Below are positions 1 through 5,540 of a stretch of DNA of 5,540 nucleotides, piece by piece. Source of the stretch: an uncultured Kiloniellales bacterium (GTDB lineage Bacteria; Pseudomonadota; Alphaproteobacteria; Kiloniellales; JAKSDN01). Made by a program: the position numbers and the translations under genes. Location of the stretch: contig CALJXB010000363.1 of assembly GCA_937974415.1 (NCBI GenBank), positions 1-5,540 on the forward strand. The letters run 5' to 3'. Under the pieces are notes generated by a model, which worked only from the letters and a program-made list of their open reading frames with translations, had not been told where the DNA came from and did not search any database. Each line of letters begins with the position of its first letter. Position 1 is the first letter of the stretch.

Positions 1-1
1 G

Positions 2-268
2 GACCTGGAATCGCGCAAGCGCTGGGTCGAATACTCCAAGGCCAAGGACGAGATGTTCGCCCACACGGACATCAAGCAGGCGCCCTGGTACGTGGTCAAT
101 GCCGACGTCAAGAAGCACGCGCGATTGAACTGCATCTCGCATCTCTTGAGCATGATCCCGTACGAAGACTTGACGCCCGAGCCCATCAAGCTGCCGCCGC
201 GTCAGGACGCTCACGGCTATGTGCGCCCACCGTTGGGCGATCAGACCTTCGTCCCGGAAGAGTACTGA
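2..268 (+). CDS. ppk2: PPK2-family polyphosphate kinase, C-terminal fragment (5' end outside window)
   Basis: The last 88 codons of a gene that enters from the left edge and stops at TGA 266-268. PPK2 enzymes transfer phosphate between polyphosphate and nucleotides (typically GDP/GTP or ADP/ATP) in the cytoplasm. The visible part matches the C-terminal end of the family: a helix reading RKRWVEYSKAKDEMF, then the APWYVVNADVKKHARLNCI block, then SHLLSMIPYEDL. In the APWYVV block, PPK2 members carry an acidic residue and lysines followed by ARLN. Many relatives have DDKK where this one has DVKK. The Walker A and lid motifs lie outside the window, so nucleotide preference and subclass cannot be judged. 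The first methionine visible in frame (53) is internal, because the reading frame and family similarity extend upstream of it to the edge. The gene converges on lexA. Family assignment is confident; substrate is not. Confidence 0.9.
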   Translation, partial: DLESRKRWVEYSKAKDEMFAHTDIKQAPWYVVNADVKKHARLNCISHLLSMIPYEDLTPEPIKLPPRQDAHGYVRPPLGDQTFVPEEY

Positions 269-445
269 CTCGCCGGGCAAGACCGGGTCCAGGCCGCCGA
301 AAGCATCACTCTGCGCGCTGCTAAAAGCAACAGGCAGACTTGCGGCAATCCCGCGCCCGTTCCCCGCGACCTGGGCGAGATAGTACTGCGGGGGCTCTCA
401 TTGTCAGCAATGTGTCGCCGGCGCTAATCGTTCGGTTTGATCGTT

Positions 446-493
446 TGTAACGAAACCTGGCGTAAGACTGTGATTTTACCAGGTTTCGTTACA
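446..493. repeat. Perfect 15-bp inverted repeat between convergent genes; possible bidirectional terminator
   Basis: The arms TGTAACGAAACCTGG (446-460) and CCAGGTTTCGTTACA (479-493) are perfect reverse complements around an 18-base centre. The stem can be drawn further: with G460 and C461 bulged, GTAA (462-465) pairs with TTAC (476-479), leaving a 10-base loop. The hairpin starts 24 nt past the lexA stop and lies about 180 nt past the ppk2 stop. A two-way transcription end is therefore the natural reading. However, the stem is A/T-containing and neither side has a clear U-tract, so it is not a textbook intrinsic terminator. Alternatives are a paired operator, since the arms contain the TTTCGTTACA type of half-site seen in some TetR-family operators, or a small dispersed repeat. 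The rest of 269-517 holds no gene I can support. The only other structure I see there is a 5-bp hairpin, CATTG/CAATG, at 399-412. Confidence 0.75.
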
Positions 494-517
494 TAGGCGC
501 TCGACCTCGCTCGGAGC

Positions 518-1228
518 TCAGTAGTTGCGCACGAGGCCGATCAACTGGCCTTGGACCTTGACCCGCTCGGGCGGGAAGATGCGGGTCTCGTAGGACGTGT
601 TGGCGGGCTCAAGGGCGATCGACTTGCCGTGGCGGCGGAAGCGCTTGAGGGTCACTTCCTCGTTGTCGACCAGGGCCACGATGATCTTTCCGGTTTCCGC
701 GGTATCACTGCGCCGGATGATCACGGTGTCGCCGTCGAGGATCCCGGCGTCCTTCATGGAATCGCCTTCCACCTCTAGGGCGTAGTGCTCGCCGCGGCCT
801 AGGATGGAGGCGGGGACGTCGACGAAGTTCGATTGGTCGCGCAGGGCCTCGATCGGCGTGCCGGCGGCGATCCGGCCGTAAAGCGGCAACTGCACGGCGT
901 CGGTCTCGCCGGCCAGGGTCGCGCCGGGCAGGGATTGGCCTTCGCTCGGCTTGCGGTCGCCCTCGATGACCCGCGGCGAGAAGCCTTTGGCGCGTTTGCC
1001 GCGCTGGCTCACGTTTTCCGGCAGCTTGAGGACCTCGAGGGCACGGGCGCGGTGGGGCAGGCGGCGCAGGAAGCCGCGCTCCTCCAGGCCGGTCACCAGC
1101 CGATGGATGCCCGATTTCGACTTGAGGCCCACGGCCTCCTTCATTTCTTCGAACGAGGGCGAGACGCCCTGCTTTTTCAGGTGTTTGTGGATGAAGAGCA
1201 GGAGTTCGTGCTGTTTGCGCGTCAACAT
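518..1228 (-). CDS. lexA: LexA, SOS response transcriptional repressor and autopeptidase
   Basis: LexA represses DNA-damage genes and cleaves itself when bound to RecA filaments on single-stranded DNA. The 236-residue protein has an N-terminal winged helix-turn-helix (about residues 1-67, with [20 protein letters not shown] as the recognition region). A hydrophilic linker (about 70-110) follows, then a C-terminal S24 peptidase domain. The scissile Ala122-Gly123 bond lies in GRIAAGTP. The catalytic pair is Ser157 (in EGDSMKDAG) and Lys195 (in EVTLKRF). The length is normal for alphaproteobacterial LexA, which has a longer linker than the roughly 200-residue E. coli protein. The ATG start is supported by CAAAGG eight bases upstream (1242-1237) and by the [10 protein letters not shown] opening typical of the family. 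The gene follows moeA on the same strand but has its own promoter region with an SOS box, so it is probably autoregulated. It ends facing ppk2. No key residue is missing. Confidence 0.98.
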   Translation of the reverse strand: MLTRKQHELLLFIHKHLKKQGVSPSFEEMKEAVGLKSKSGIHRLVTGLEERGFLRRLPHRARALEVLKLPENVSQRGKRAKGFSPRVIEGDRKPSEGQSLPGATLAGETDAVQLPLYGRIAAGTPIEALRDQSNFVDVPASILGRGEHYALEVEGDSMKDAGILDGDTVIIRRSDTAETGKIIVALVDNEEVTLKRFRRHGKSIALEPANTSYETRIFPPERVKVQGQLIGLVRNY

Positions 1229-1250
1229 GGGTATCGCCTTTGCCTAGGTG

Positions 1251-1319
1251 GAACCACAAAACTAGGGTCACAAGATGTGGAACAAACGAGCAACTGACAT
1301 ACTTGTTCTAGTTTGGTTC
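1251..1319. repeat. Imperfect inverted repeat in the lexA control region (second, degenerate operator-like copy)
   Basis: The plus strand reads GAACCACAAAACTAG at 1251-1265. The reverse complement of 1308-1319 is GAACCAAACTAG. The two are identical apart from a 3-base insertion (CAA) in the left copy. The left copy therefore resembles the SOS box turned around, but its half-site spacing is broken and the second GAAC is replaced (GGTC follows). The arms are separated by 42 bases. A transcript reading through from moeA could pair them, whereas one starting near 1298 would lack the upstream arm. Confidence 0.6.
1305..1319 (-). promoter_or_regulatory. LexA operator (alphaproteobacterial SOS box, GAAC-N7-GAAC)
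   Basis: On the minus strand this reads GAACCAAACTAGAAC, two direct GAAC half-sites separated by exactly seven bases (on the plus strand, GTTC-N7-GTTC). This is the direct-repeat SOS box established for Alphaproteobacteria, distinct from the palindromic CTGT-N8-ACAG of E. coli. It lies 76 bases upstream of the lexA start codon and overlaps the best predicted promoter, as expected for LexA autorepression. I saw no other exact GTTC-N7-GTTC or GAAC-N7-GAAC match in the parts of the window I scanned for it. Confidence 0.88.
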
Positions 1320-1333
1320 TAATCTGAGGTCAA
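1305..1333 (-). promoter_or_regulatory. Predicted lexA promoter
   Basis: The candidate -35 is TTGACC (1333-1328, five of six bases of TTGACA). A spacer of exactly 17 bases separates it from the candidate -10, TAGAAC (1310-1305, four of six bases of TATAAT). The SOS box fills the downstream part of the spacer and the -10, so bound LexA would block RNA polymerase. Transcription would start near 1298 and leave a leader of about 70 nt. An A7 run (minus strand, 1354-1348) falls at about -50 to -56 and resembles an UP element. The -10 match is weak and the assignment rests on spacing and on overlap with the operator. The 162-base gap also holds the moeA stop region, where I find only a weak hairpin and no convincing terminator. 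Confidence 0.55.
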
Positions 1334-1390
1334 GCGGGAAAATGGTCTTTTTTTGCGCACATCCGTGAGGAATCGGGCAAAAATCGCCGA

Positions 1391-2605
1391 TCAGATCCCG
1401 ATCGCACCGCCGGTGAGGGTCAGAATCTCGACCCGCTCGCCGGCGGCCGCGGCCGGCGCGTCGGGCGGGCGGATGATGAGGCAGTCGGCGTGGGCGAGGG
1501 TGGCCAGCATGGAGCTGTCCTGGCGATCGAAAGGCGTTGCAACCCGGCGGCCGTCGGCATGATGGGTCAGCCGGGCGCGCAGGTAGTCCTGGCGGCGATC
1601 GTTTGCGCCGAGCGGCGCGCCGAGAACCGCAGCCATGGCGGGCTGGTGGTCTTGGCCGAGGCCCTGCATGGCGTCGAGCGCCGGCCCCAGGAAGACGATG
1701 GCGCAGACCAGGCTGGAGACCGGATTGCCCGGTAGTCCGAGGATCGGCGTATCGCCGATGGTCCCGAACAACAGGGGCTTGCCCGGCCGCATGGCGATCT
1801 TCCAGAAATCGAGGGAAAACCCGCGGTCGCCCAAGGCCGAGCGCACCAGGTCGTGCTCGCCCACCGAGACTCCGCCGGTGGTCACCAGCAGGTCGGCACC
1901 GCGGGCCTCGCCGGTGAGCCGGCCAAGGGCCTCGACGTTGTCCGGCGCGATGCCGAGGTTGAGGGCCTCGCCGCCGCGGGCTTCCACGAAGGCTGCGAGA
2001 GAGAGGCCGTTGGAGCCGATGATCTGGTTGGGGCCGACCAGCTCGCCTGGCATGACCAGCTCGTCGCCGGTCGACAGAAGGGCGATGCGCGGGCGCCGCC
2101 GGACCCTCAGCCAAGGCACGTTCATGGCCGCGGCCAGGCCGACGTCCCGCACGGTGAGCCGGCGGCCCGCCGCCACGCCCTCTTCGCCGGCGCGGAAGTC
2201 GAGGCCCTCGGGGCGGACGTAGTGGCCCGCCGGCGCCGGCTTCAGGATCGTGACGGACTCGCCGTCGCTCTCGGTGTTTTCCTGGATGACGATGGCATCG
2301 GCGCCGCCGGGCAGCGGCCCGCCGGTGAAGATGCGAACCGTCTCGCCGGATCCGACCGTGCCGTCATAGGCGCCGCCGGCCGGCGCCTCGCCGACTTGGC
2401 GCAGGGTTACGGGCACCTCCGCCACATCCTCGGCGCGCACCGCGTAACCGTCCATGGCCGAGACCGCGCTCGGCGGCTGGGTCACGCGGGCGATCACCGG
2501 CTCCGCCAGCACCCGCCCCAGGGCCTCGCGCAGGCCGACCGTCTCGGCCGGCAAGGACGGTATGGCGGCGAGGATGCGCGCCAGGGCCTCTTCGACGGCG
2601 ATCAC
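1391..2605 (-). CDS. moeA: Molybdopterin molybdenumtransferase MoeA
   Basis: MoeA inserts molybdate into adenylylated molybdopterin to give active molybdenum cofactor in the cytoplasm. The 404-residue protein is full length for the family. Visible motifs in order are QPPSAVSAMDGYA (about 43-55), FTGGPLPGGADAI (93-105), the MoCF-domain stretch beginning RPRIALLSTGDEL (171-183), GSNG (197-200), TTGGVSVGEHD (242-252, with the conserved terminal Asp), MRPGKP (272-277) and GLPGNPVSS (290-298). The C-terminal beta domain runs from about 325 to the end. The start is GTG, chosen because AGGGGGA (2619-2613) sits seven bases upstream and MIAVEEALARIL is the usual opening. It begins 31 nt after the moaC stop and is probably cotranscribed with moaC. 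In E. coli, MoeA works with MogA, whose gene is not in this window. No defect seen. Confidence 0.97.
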   Translation of the reverse strand: MIAVEEALARILAAIPSLPAETVGLREALGRVLAEPVIARVTQPPSAVSAMDGYAVRAEDVAEVPVTLRQVGEAPAGGAYDGTVGSGETVRIFTGGPLPGGADAIVIQENTESDGESVTILKPAPAGHYVRPEGLDFRAGEEGVAAGRRLTVRDVGLAAAMNVPWLRVRRRPRIALLSTGDELVMPGELVGPNQIIGSNGLSLAAFVEARGGEALNLGIAPDNVEALGRLTGEARGADLLVTTGGVSVGEHDLVRSALGDRGFSLDFWKIAMRPGKPLLFGTIGDTPILGLPGNPVSSLVCAIVFLGPALDAMQGLGQDHQPAMAAVLGAPLGANDRRQDYLRARLTHHADGRRVATPFDRQDSSMLATLAHADCLIIRPPDAPAAAAGERVEILTLTGGAIGI

Positions 2606-2612
2606 CGGGCGT

Positions 2613-2619
2613 TCCCCCT
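2613..2619 (-). promoter_or_regulatory. Ribosome binding site fixing the GTG start of moeA
   Basis: AGGGGGA on the minus strand lies seven bases before the GTG at 2605. It decides between this start and other in-frame choices. An ATG further upstream (2636) runs into a stop after a few codons and cannot be used. Confidence 0.7.
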
Positions 2620-2636
2620 GGGCCTCACGAGGATCA

Positions 2637-3113
2637 TCAGGTCGCCTCGAAGCTGCCGGACTTACCGCCCGACTTGTGGACCAGGCGGATCTCGCCGATC
2701 GTCATGCCCCGGTCGACCGCCTTGCACATGTCGTAGACGGTGAGGGCGGCGACCGCGACTGCGGTCAGCGCCTCCATCTCGACGCCGGTCGGCCCCATCA
2801 CCTTGCAGGTCGCCTCGATGTCGATGGCGGCGCGATCCGGGTCCGGCGCGAGCTCGACCTTGACCGAGCTGAGCGCCAGGGGATGGCACAGCGGGATCAG
2901 GTCGGGCGTGCGCTTGGCGCCCATGATGCCGGCCAATCTCGCGACCGACAGCACGTCGCCCTTGGCGACCCCGCCCTCCTGAATGAGCGCCAGGGTCTCG
3001 GGCAGCATGGCGATGGTGCCCTTGGCGACGGCGACCCGGGCACTCGGCGTTTTGGCCGAGACGTCGACCATAGTGGCCTTGCCGTCCTTGTCGAGGTGGC
3101 TCAGCTCAGCCAT
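2637..3113 (-). CDS. moaC: Cyclic pyranopterin monophosphate synthase MoaC
   Basis: MoaC converts the MoaA product 3',8-cyclo-7,8-dihydro-GTP to cyclic pyranopterin monophosphate, the first stable intermediate of molybdenum cofactor synthesis. The 158-residue length is normal. Signature blocks are MVDVSAK (15-21), [15 protein letters not shown] (67-81, with His77), [13 protein letters not shown] (107-119) and VYDMCKAVD (126-134). Asp128 and Lys131 correspond to the catalytic residues numbered the same in E. coli. The tail KSGGKSG is typical. The ATG start overlaps the trpC stop by 8 bases (ATGGCTGA), with GAGAAGGG ahead of it inside the trpC end, which suggests translational coupling. moeA follows. 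MoaA, the enzyme acting just before it, is not encoded in this window. Confidence 0.97.
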   Translation of the reverse strand: MAELSHLDKDGKATMVDVSAKTPSARVAVAKGTIAMLPETLALIQEGGVAKGDVLSVARLAGIMGAKRTPDLIPLCHPLALSSVKVELAPDPDRAAIDIEATCKVMGPTGVEMEALTAVAVAALTVYDMCKAVDRGMTIGEIRLVHKSGGKSGSFEAT

Positions 3114-3924
3114 GGCCGGCCGCCCTTCTCCCGGATGGCTCCAGGAGAGCCGCGGTCGCCACGGTTACGTCGGCCTGACGCATGAGGGATTCGCCGATCA
3201 GGAAGGCCTTGGCGCCGACCGCTTGCATGCGGGCCAGGTCCTCGGGCGCAGCGAGGCCGCTTTCGGCGACCACCAGGCGCTCGCCCGGCACACGAGGCGC
3301 CAGCGCTTCGCAGGTCGCCAGGTCGACCGCGAGGGTCTTGAGGTTGCGGTTGTTGATGCCGATGAGCGGGCTTTCGAGTCCGAGCGCGCGCTCGAGCTCG
3401 GCCGCGTCGTGCACCTCGATCAGCACGTCCATTTGGAGCGCCCGGGCCGCCTCTTCCAGCTCGGCCGCCTGGGCGTCGCCGAGGGCCGCCAGGATGAGCA
3501 GCACGCAGTCGGCGCCGAGAGCCCGGGATTCGAGGATCTGATAGGGGTCGAGCATGAAGTCCTTGCGCAGCACAGGCAGGTCCGCCGCGGCCCGGGCCGC
3601 CATGAGATCCTCGTCGCGGCCTTGGAAATAGCGCTCATCGGTCAGCACCGAGAGGCAGGAGGCGCCTCCGGCCCGGTAGGCACGAGCCAGGCTGGCCGGA
3701 TCGAAATCCTCGCGGATCAAGCCTTTGCTGGGCGACGCTTTCTTGATTTCGCAGATCAGGGCCGGCCGGCCGCCGGCTGCGCCCTCCACCAAGGCGCGAT
3801 GGAAGCCGCGCGGCGGATCCGCGTTTTCGGCCAGCCCTTGGAGCACGGAAAGCGGCCGCGCCGCCTTGCGCTCGGCGAGGTCCGCCCGCTTGTCGGCGCA
3901 GATGCGCGTCAGGACGTCGCTCAC
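3106..3924 (-). CDS. trpC: Indole-3-glycerol phosphate synthase TrpC
   Basis: TrpC closes the ring of carboxyphenylamino-deoxyribulose phosphate with loss of CO2 and water, giving indole-3-glycerol phosphate. It is a cytoplasmic (beta/alpha)8 barrel of 272 residues and is monofunctional: there is no fused TrpF domain as in E. coli. Catalytic positions are visible: Glu59 and Lys61 in [11 protein letters not shown], Lys121 in VLRKDFMLD, Glu170 in LIEVHDA, Asn191 in GINNRNL, and Glu221-Ser222 in VAESGL. A phosphate-binding segment (FLIGESLMR) lies near 241-249. The start is GTG. The Shine-Dalgarno is weak (GAGCGGG about 10 bases away), but [13 protein letters not shown] fits the family opening and trpD ends only 14 nt upstream, consistent with coupled translation. 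The end overlaps the moaC start by 8 bases. Confidence 0.97.
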   Translation of the reverse strand: MSDVLTRICADKRADLAERKAARPLSVLQGLAENADPPRGFHRALVEGAAGGRPALICEIKKASPSKGLIREDFDPASLARAYRAGGASCLSVLTDERYFQGRDEDLMAARAAADLPVLRKDFMLDPYQILESRALGADCVLLILAALGDAQAAELEEAARALQMDVLIEVHDAAELERALGLESPLIGINNRNLKTLAVDLATCEALAPRVPGERLVVAESGLAAPEDLARMQAVGAKAFLIGESLMRQADVTVATAALLEPSGRRAAGHG

Positions 3925-3938
3925 CGGCCGCGGCCCGC

Positions 3939-4970
3939 TCAGCCTGTCGCGTTGGTGATGGCGACCAGCTTGTCGAGGGCCGCGCGGGCTCGCCCGCTGT
4001 CGATCGCCTCGGCGGCCAGGGCCGCACCCTCGCGCAGGTCCGCCGCCTTGTCGGCGACAATGAGGGCGGCGGCGCTGCCCAAGAGGACCACGTCCCGGTA
4101 AGGCCCCGGCGCGCCCTCCAACAGGGCCGTCAGGGCAGCTGCGTTGGTCTCGGCGTTGCCGCCCTTGAGGTCGCTCAGATTGGCTTCCGGCAGGCCGGCG
4201 TCCTGCGGCGTCACTTCGAAGATCCGCACCTGGCCGTCTTTCAGCTCCGCCACCGTGGAGGTGCCGGTGGTGGACAGCTCGTCGAGGCCGCCAGCGCCGT
4301 GCAGCACCCAGGCGTGCTCGTGGCCCAGGCCCTTCAGCACATGGGCGAGGGGCTCGACCCAGTCGGGTGAGAAGACCCCGATTACCTGGCGCTTCACCCG
4401 GGCCGGGCTCGACAGCGGCCCGAGCAGGTTGAAGATAGTGCGGGTGCCGAGCTCGACCCGAGTCGGGCCGACGTGCTTCATGGCGCTGTGATGGCGCGGC
4501 GCCAGCAGGAAGCAGGTCCCGGCCTCCGCCAGGGCCCGCTCGACCAAAGCCATCTCGGCATCCAGGTTCACGCCGAGAGCGGCCAGTACGTCGGCCGCTC
4601 CGCTCTTGGACGAGAGCGCCTTGTTGCCGTGCTTGGCGACCGGCACGCCGCAGCCGGCGACGACGAACTGGCAGGCCGTCGAGATGTTGTAGGTGCCGGC
4701 GCCGTCGCCGCCGGTCCCGCAGGTGTCGATGGCGCCGGGCGGGGCTTCGATGGTGAGCATTTTGGCCCGCATCGCGCGGGCCGCGCCGGTGATCTCGTCG
4801 ACGGATTCGCCGCGAACGCGCAAGGCCATGAGCAGGCCGCCGATCTGGCTCGGCGTCGCGTCGCCCGACATGATGACTCCGAAGGCCTCCTCGGCCTGTT
4901 CGCTGGTCAGGGCCTCACCGCTGGCTGCCAGCCCGATGAGGCTCTTGAGGTCTTGCTTCTCGCTGCTCAC
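3939..4970 (-). CDS. trpD: Anthranilate phosphoribosyltransferase TrpD
   Basis: TrpD joins anthranilate to phosphoribosyl pyrophosphate (PRPP), giving phosphoribosyl-anthranilate. The 343-residue length is standard for a stand-alone TrpD, not fused to TrpG. Visible motifs are the PRPP loop [17 protein letters not shown] (82-98), [17 protein letters not shown] (113-129), GPTR (168-171, with the anthranilate-contacting Arg171), [11 protein letters not shown] (180-190) and GGLDE (227-231), whose acidic pair binds magnesium. The N-terminal helical domain (about 1-75) is complete. The GTG start is supported by AGGAAGGA at 4986-4979, eight bases upstream. It follows trpG after 63 nt and precedes trpC by 14 nt, as part of one operon. 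Confidence 0.97.
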   Translation of the reverse strand: MSSEKQDLKSLIGLAASGEALTSEQAEEAFGVIMSGDATPSQIGGLLMALRVRGESVDEITGAARAMRAKMLTIEAPPGAIDTCGTGGDGAGTYNISTACQFVVAGCGVPVAKHGNKALSSKSGAADVLAALGVNLDAEMALVERALAEAGTCFLLAPRHHSAMKHVGPTRVELGTRTIFNLLGPLSSPARVKRQVIGVFSPDWVEPLAHVLKGLGHEHAWVLHGAGGLDELSTTGTSTVAELKDGQVRIFEVTPQDAGLPEANLSDLKGGNAETNAAALTALLEGAPGPYRDVVLLGSAAALIVADKAADLREGAALAAEAIDSGRARAALDKLVAITNATG

Positions 4971-4978
4971 CGTCTCGA

Positions 4979-4986
4979 TCCTTCCT
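4979..4986 (-). promoter_or_regulatory. Strong ribosome binding site for trpD (GTG start)
   Basis: AGGAAGGA on the minus strand, eight bases before the GTG at 4970, is the strongest Shine-Dalgarno I noticed in the trp block. It suggests that trpD is initiated independently rather than by coupling to trpG, consistent with the 63-nt gap. Confidence 0.7.
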
Positions 4987-4995
4987 GCCGGAATT

Positions 4996-5027
4996 GGCGG
5001 CGCGTCAATGGTAGCGCGGGTGCCGCC
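4996..5027 (-). other. Possible RNA hairpin in the trpG-trpD intergenic gap
   Basis: On the plus strand GGCGG CGCG (4996-5004) can pair with CGCG (5015-5018) and CCGCC (5023-5027). This gives a 9-bp GC-rich stem with a 4-base bulge (5019-5022) and a 10-base loop. The equivalent structure forms in the minus-strand transcript just upstream of the trpD ribosome binding site. It is not followed by a U-tract, so it is not an intrinsic terminator. It could tune mRNA stability or processing, or be a chance result of high GC. Confidence 0.35.
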
Positions 5028-5033
5028 GCTTTG

Positions 5034-5540
5034 TTAGGCGTTATGGCCGGCCAGTTTCAAGAAGTTTTGCAACAGCTTGTGGCCGTGTTCTGAGGCGATG
5101 CTTTCCGGATGGAACTGAACGCCGTGGACGGCCAGCTCCTTGTGACGCAGGCCCATGACGATGCCGTCCTCGGTTTCCGCCGCGACCTCCAGGACATCGG
5201 GCAGGCTGTCGCGCTCGACCACCAGGGAGTGGTAGCGGGTCGCCTCGAAAGGCGAGGGCAGGCCGGCAAAGACGCCCCGGCCGTCGTGACGAACGCCGCT
5301 CAGCTTGCCGTGCATGGGCGCCGCCGCGCGCACCACCCTGCCGCCGAAGGCCTGGCCGATGGCCTGATGGCCGAGGCAGACTCCGAGCAAGGGCACCCGA
5401 CCGGCCGCGGCGGCGACCAACTCGAGACAGATGCCCGCCCGGTCGGGATCGCACGGCCCCGGCGACATGACGATGCCTTGGGGATGCATGTCCACCGCCG
5501 CCGCTGCCGCGATGGCGTCGTTGCGCCGCACCTCGACCTC
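5034..5540 (-). CDS. trpG: Anthranilate synthase component II (glutamine amidotransferase) TrpG, N-terminus outside window
   Basis: TrpG hydrolyses glutamine and passes ammonia to TrpE for anthranilate synthesis. The window shows the last 168 codons, ending in TAA 5036-5034. Full proteins are about 190-200 residues, so roughly 25-30 residues are missing beyond the edge. The class I amidotransferase triad is present: the nucleophile Cys in LLGVCLGHQ (visible residue 55), and His and Glu in VQFHPES (visible 144 and 146). [19 protein letters not shown] and [10 protein letters not shown] are typical TrpG/PabA signatures. A GTG at 5531 is in frame but internal, because the frame and family similarity (EVEVRRND) continue to the edge. 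TrpG and PabA are nearly alike in sequence, and the trpD-trpC neighbourhood favours TrpG, though a dual role is possible. trpE is probably further upstream, outside the window. Confidence 0.95.
   Translation of the reverse strand, partial: EVEVRRNDAIAAAAAVDMHPQGIVMSPGPCDPDRAGICLELVAAAAGRVPLLGVCLGHQAIGQAFGGRVVRAAAPMHGKLSGVRHDGRGVFAGLPSPFEATRYHSLVVERDSLPDVLEVAAETEDGIVMGLRHKELAVHGVQFHPESIASEHGHKLLQNFLKLAGHNA

Noticed and set aside
420..501. GGCGCT at 420-425 and 496-501 as a target-site duplication around the 446-493 hairpin
   Set aside because: A 6-base GC-rich match is easily expected by chance, and the copies do not abut the inverted repeat symmetrically.
705..1271. A minus-strand open frame of 188 codons overlapping lexA in another frame
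   Set aside because: The product is Arg/Pro/Ala-rich and resembles no family. The lexA frame in the same stretch carries all expected motifs, and the frame's start would sit in the lexA leader.
1251..1283. GAAC at 1251 and GAAC at 1280 as another SOS box
   Set aside because: The half-sites are separated by 25 bases rather than seven, so this pair cannot form the known operator.
1348..1354. T7 run on the plus strand as a terminator tail
   Set aside because: No stable stem precedes it on the plus strand and no plus-strand gene reads into it. On the minus strand it is an A-run, better placed as an UP-like element for lexA.
1364..1394. Weak hairpin just after the moeA stop (ATCGG/CCGAT around an AT-rich loop) as a terminator
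   Set aside because: Only about five pairs, and no U-tract follows on the minus strand, so I would not call a terminator.
1308..2114. A minus-strand open frame of 268 codons overlapping the moeA end and the lexA promoter
   Set aside because: It is an out-of-frame reading of moeA, with Arg/Pro/His-rich composition. It runs through the SOS box, which is well explained as regulatory DNA.
1853..2743. A plus-strand open frame of 296 codons opposite moeA and the moaC end
   Set aside because: It is antisense to genuine genes, with no domain and biased composition, so I treat it as a shadow frame.
2983..4101. A plus-strand open frame of 372 codons opposite trpC and the trpD end
   Set aside because: It lies antisense to two genes with complete catalytic motifs, has low-complexity Arg/Ala/Gly-rich composition with no recognisable domain, and is the usual by-product of high GC on the opposite strand.

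Overview
The window looks like chromosomal DNA of a high-GC alphaproteobacterium. Three things support this: strongly G/C-biased third codon positions throughout, a LexA with the alphaproteobacterial N-terminal helix-turn-helix pattern ([20 protein letters not shown]), and a GTTC-N7-GTTC operator upstream of lexA, the SOS box type known from Alphaproteobacteria. The trp-moaC-moeA-lexA order is also familiar from that class. The Rhodospirillales or relatives are plausible, but I cannot assign a genus.

Layout. A plus-strand gene fragment at the left edge (to 268) is the C-terminus of a PPK2-family polyphosphate kinase. A 249-base convergent gap (269-517) follows, and it contains one very strong hairpin (446-493). 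All remaining genes are on the minus strand. Read in transcription order from the right edge they are: trpG (partial, cut at 5540), trpD, trpC, moaC, moeA and lexA. Spacings are 63 nt (trpG-trpD), 14 nt (trpD-trpC), an 8-nt overlap (trpC-moaC), 31 nt (moaC-moeA) and 162 nt (moeA-lexA). The first five look like one operon. lexA has its own promoter-like region with an SOS box, and has no convincing terminator ahead of it.

How the genes work together. TrpG, TrpD and TrpC carry out early and middle steps of tryptophan synthesis: glutamine amidotransfer for anthranilate synthase, phosphoribosyl transfer, and indole-glycerol-phosphate formation. MoaC and MoeA act in molybdenum cofactor synthesis: formation of the pyranopterin precursor, and molybdate insertion. 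LexA is the self-cleaving SOS repressor and appears to repress itself. PPK2 belongs to polyphosphate and nucleotide metabolism and is unrelated to the minus-strand cluster.

All internal genes look intact, with family motifs and catalytic residues present. I see no mobile element, CRISPR array, tRNA or rRNA, and no evidence of a novel multi-gene system. The non-routine signals are in the short non-coding stretches: the 446-493 hairpin, the lexA control region with a second, inverted and degenerate copy of its operator sequence, and a possible hairpin between trpG and trpD.
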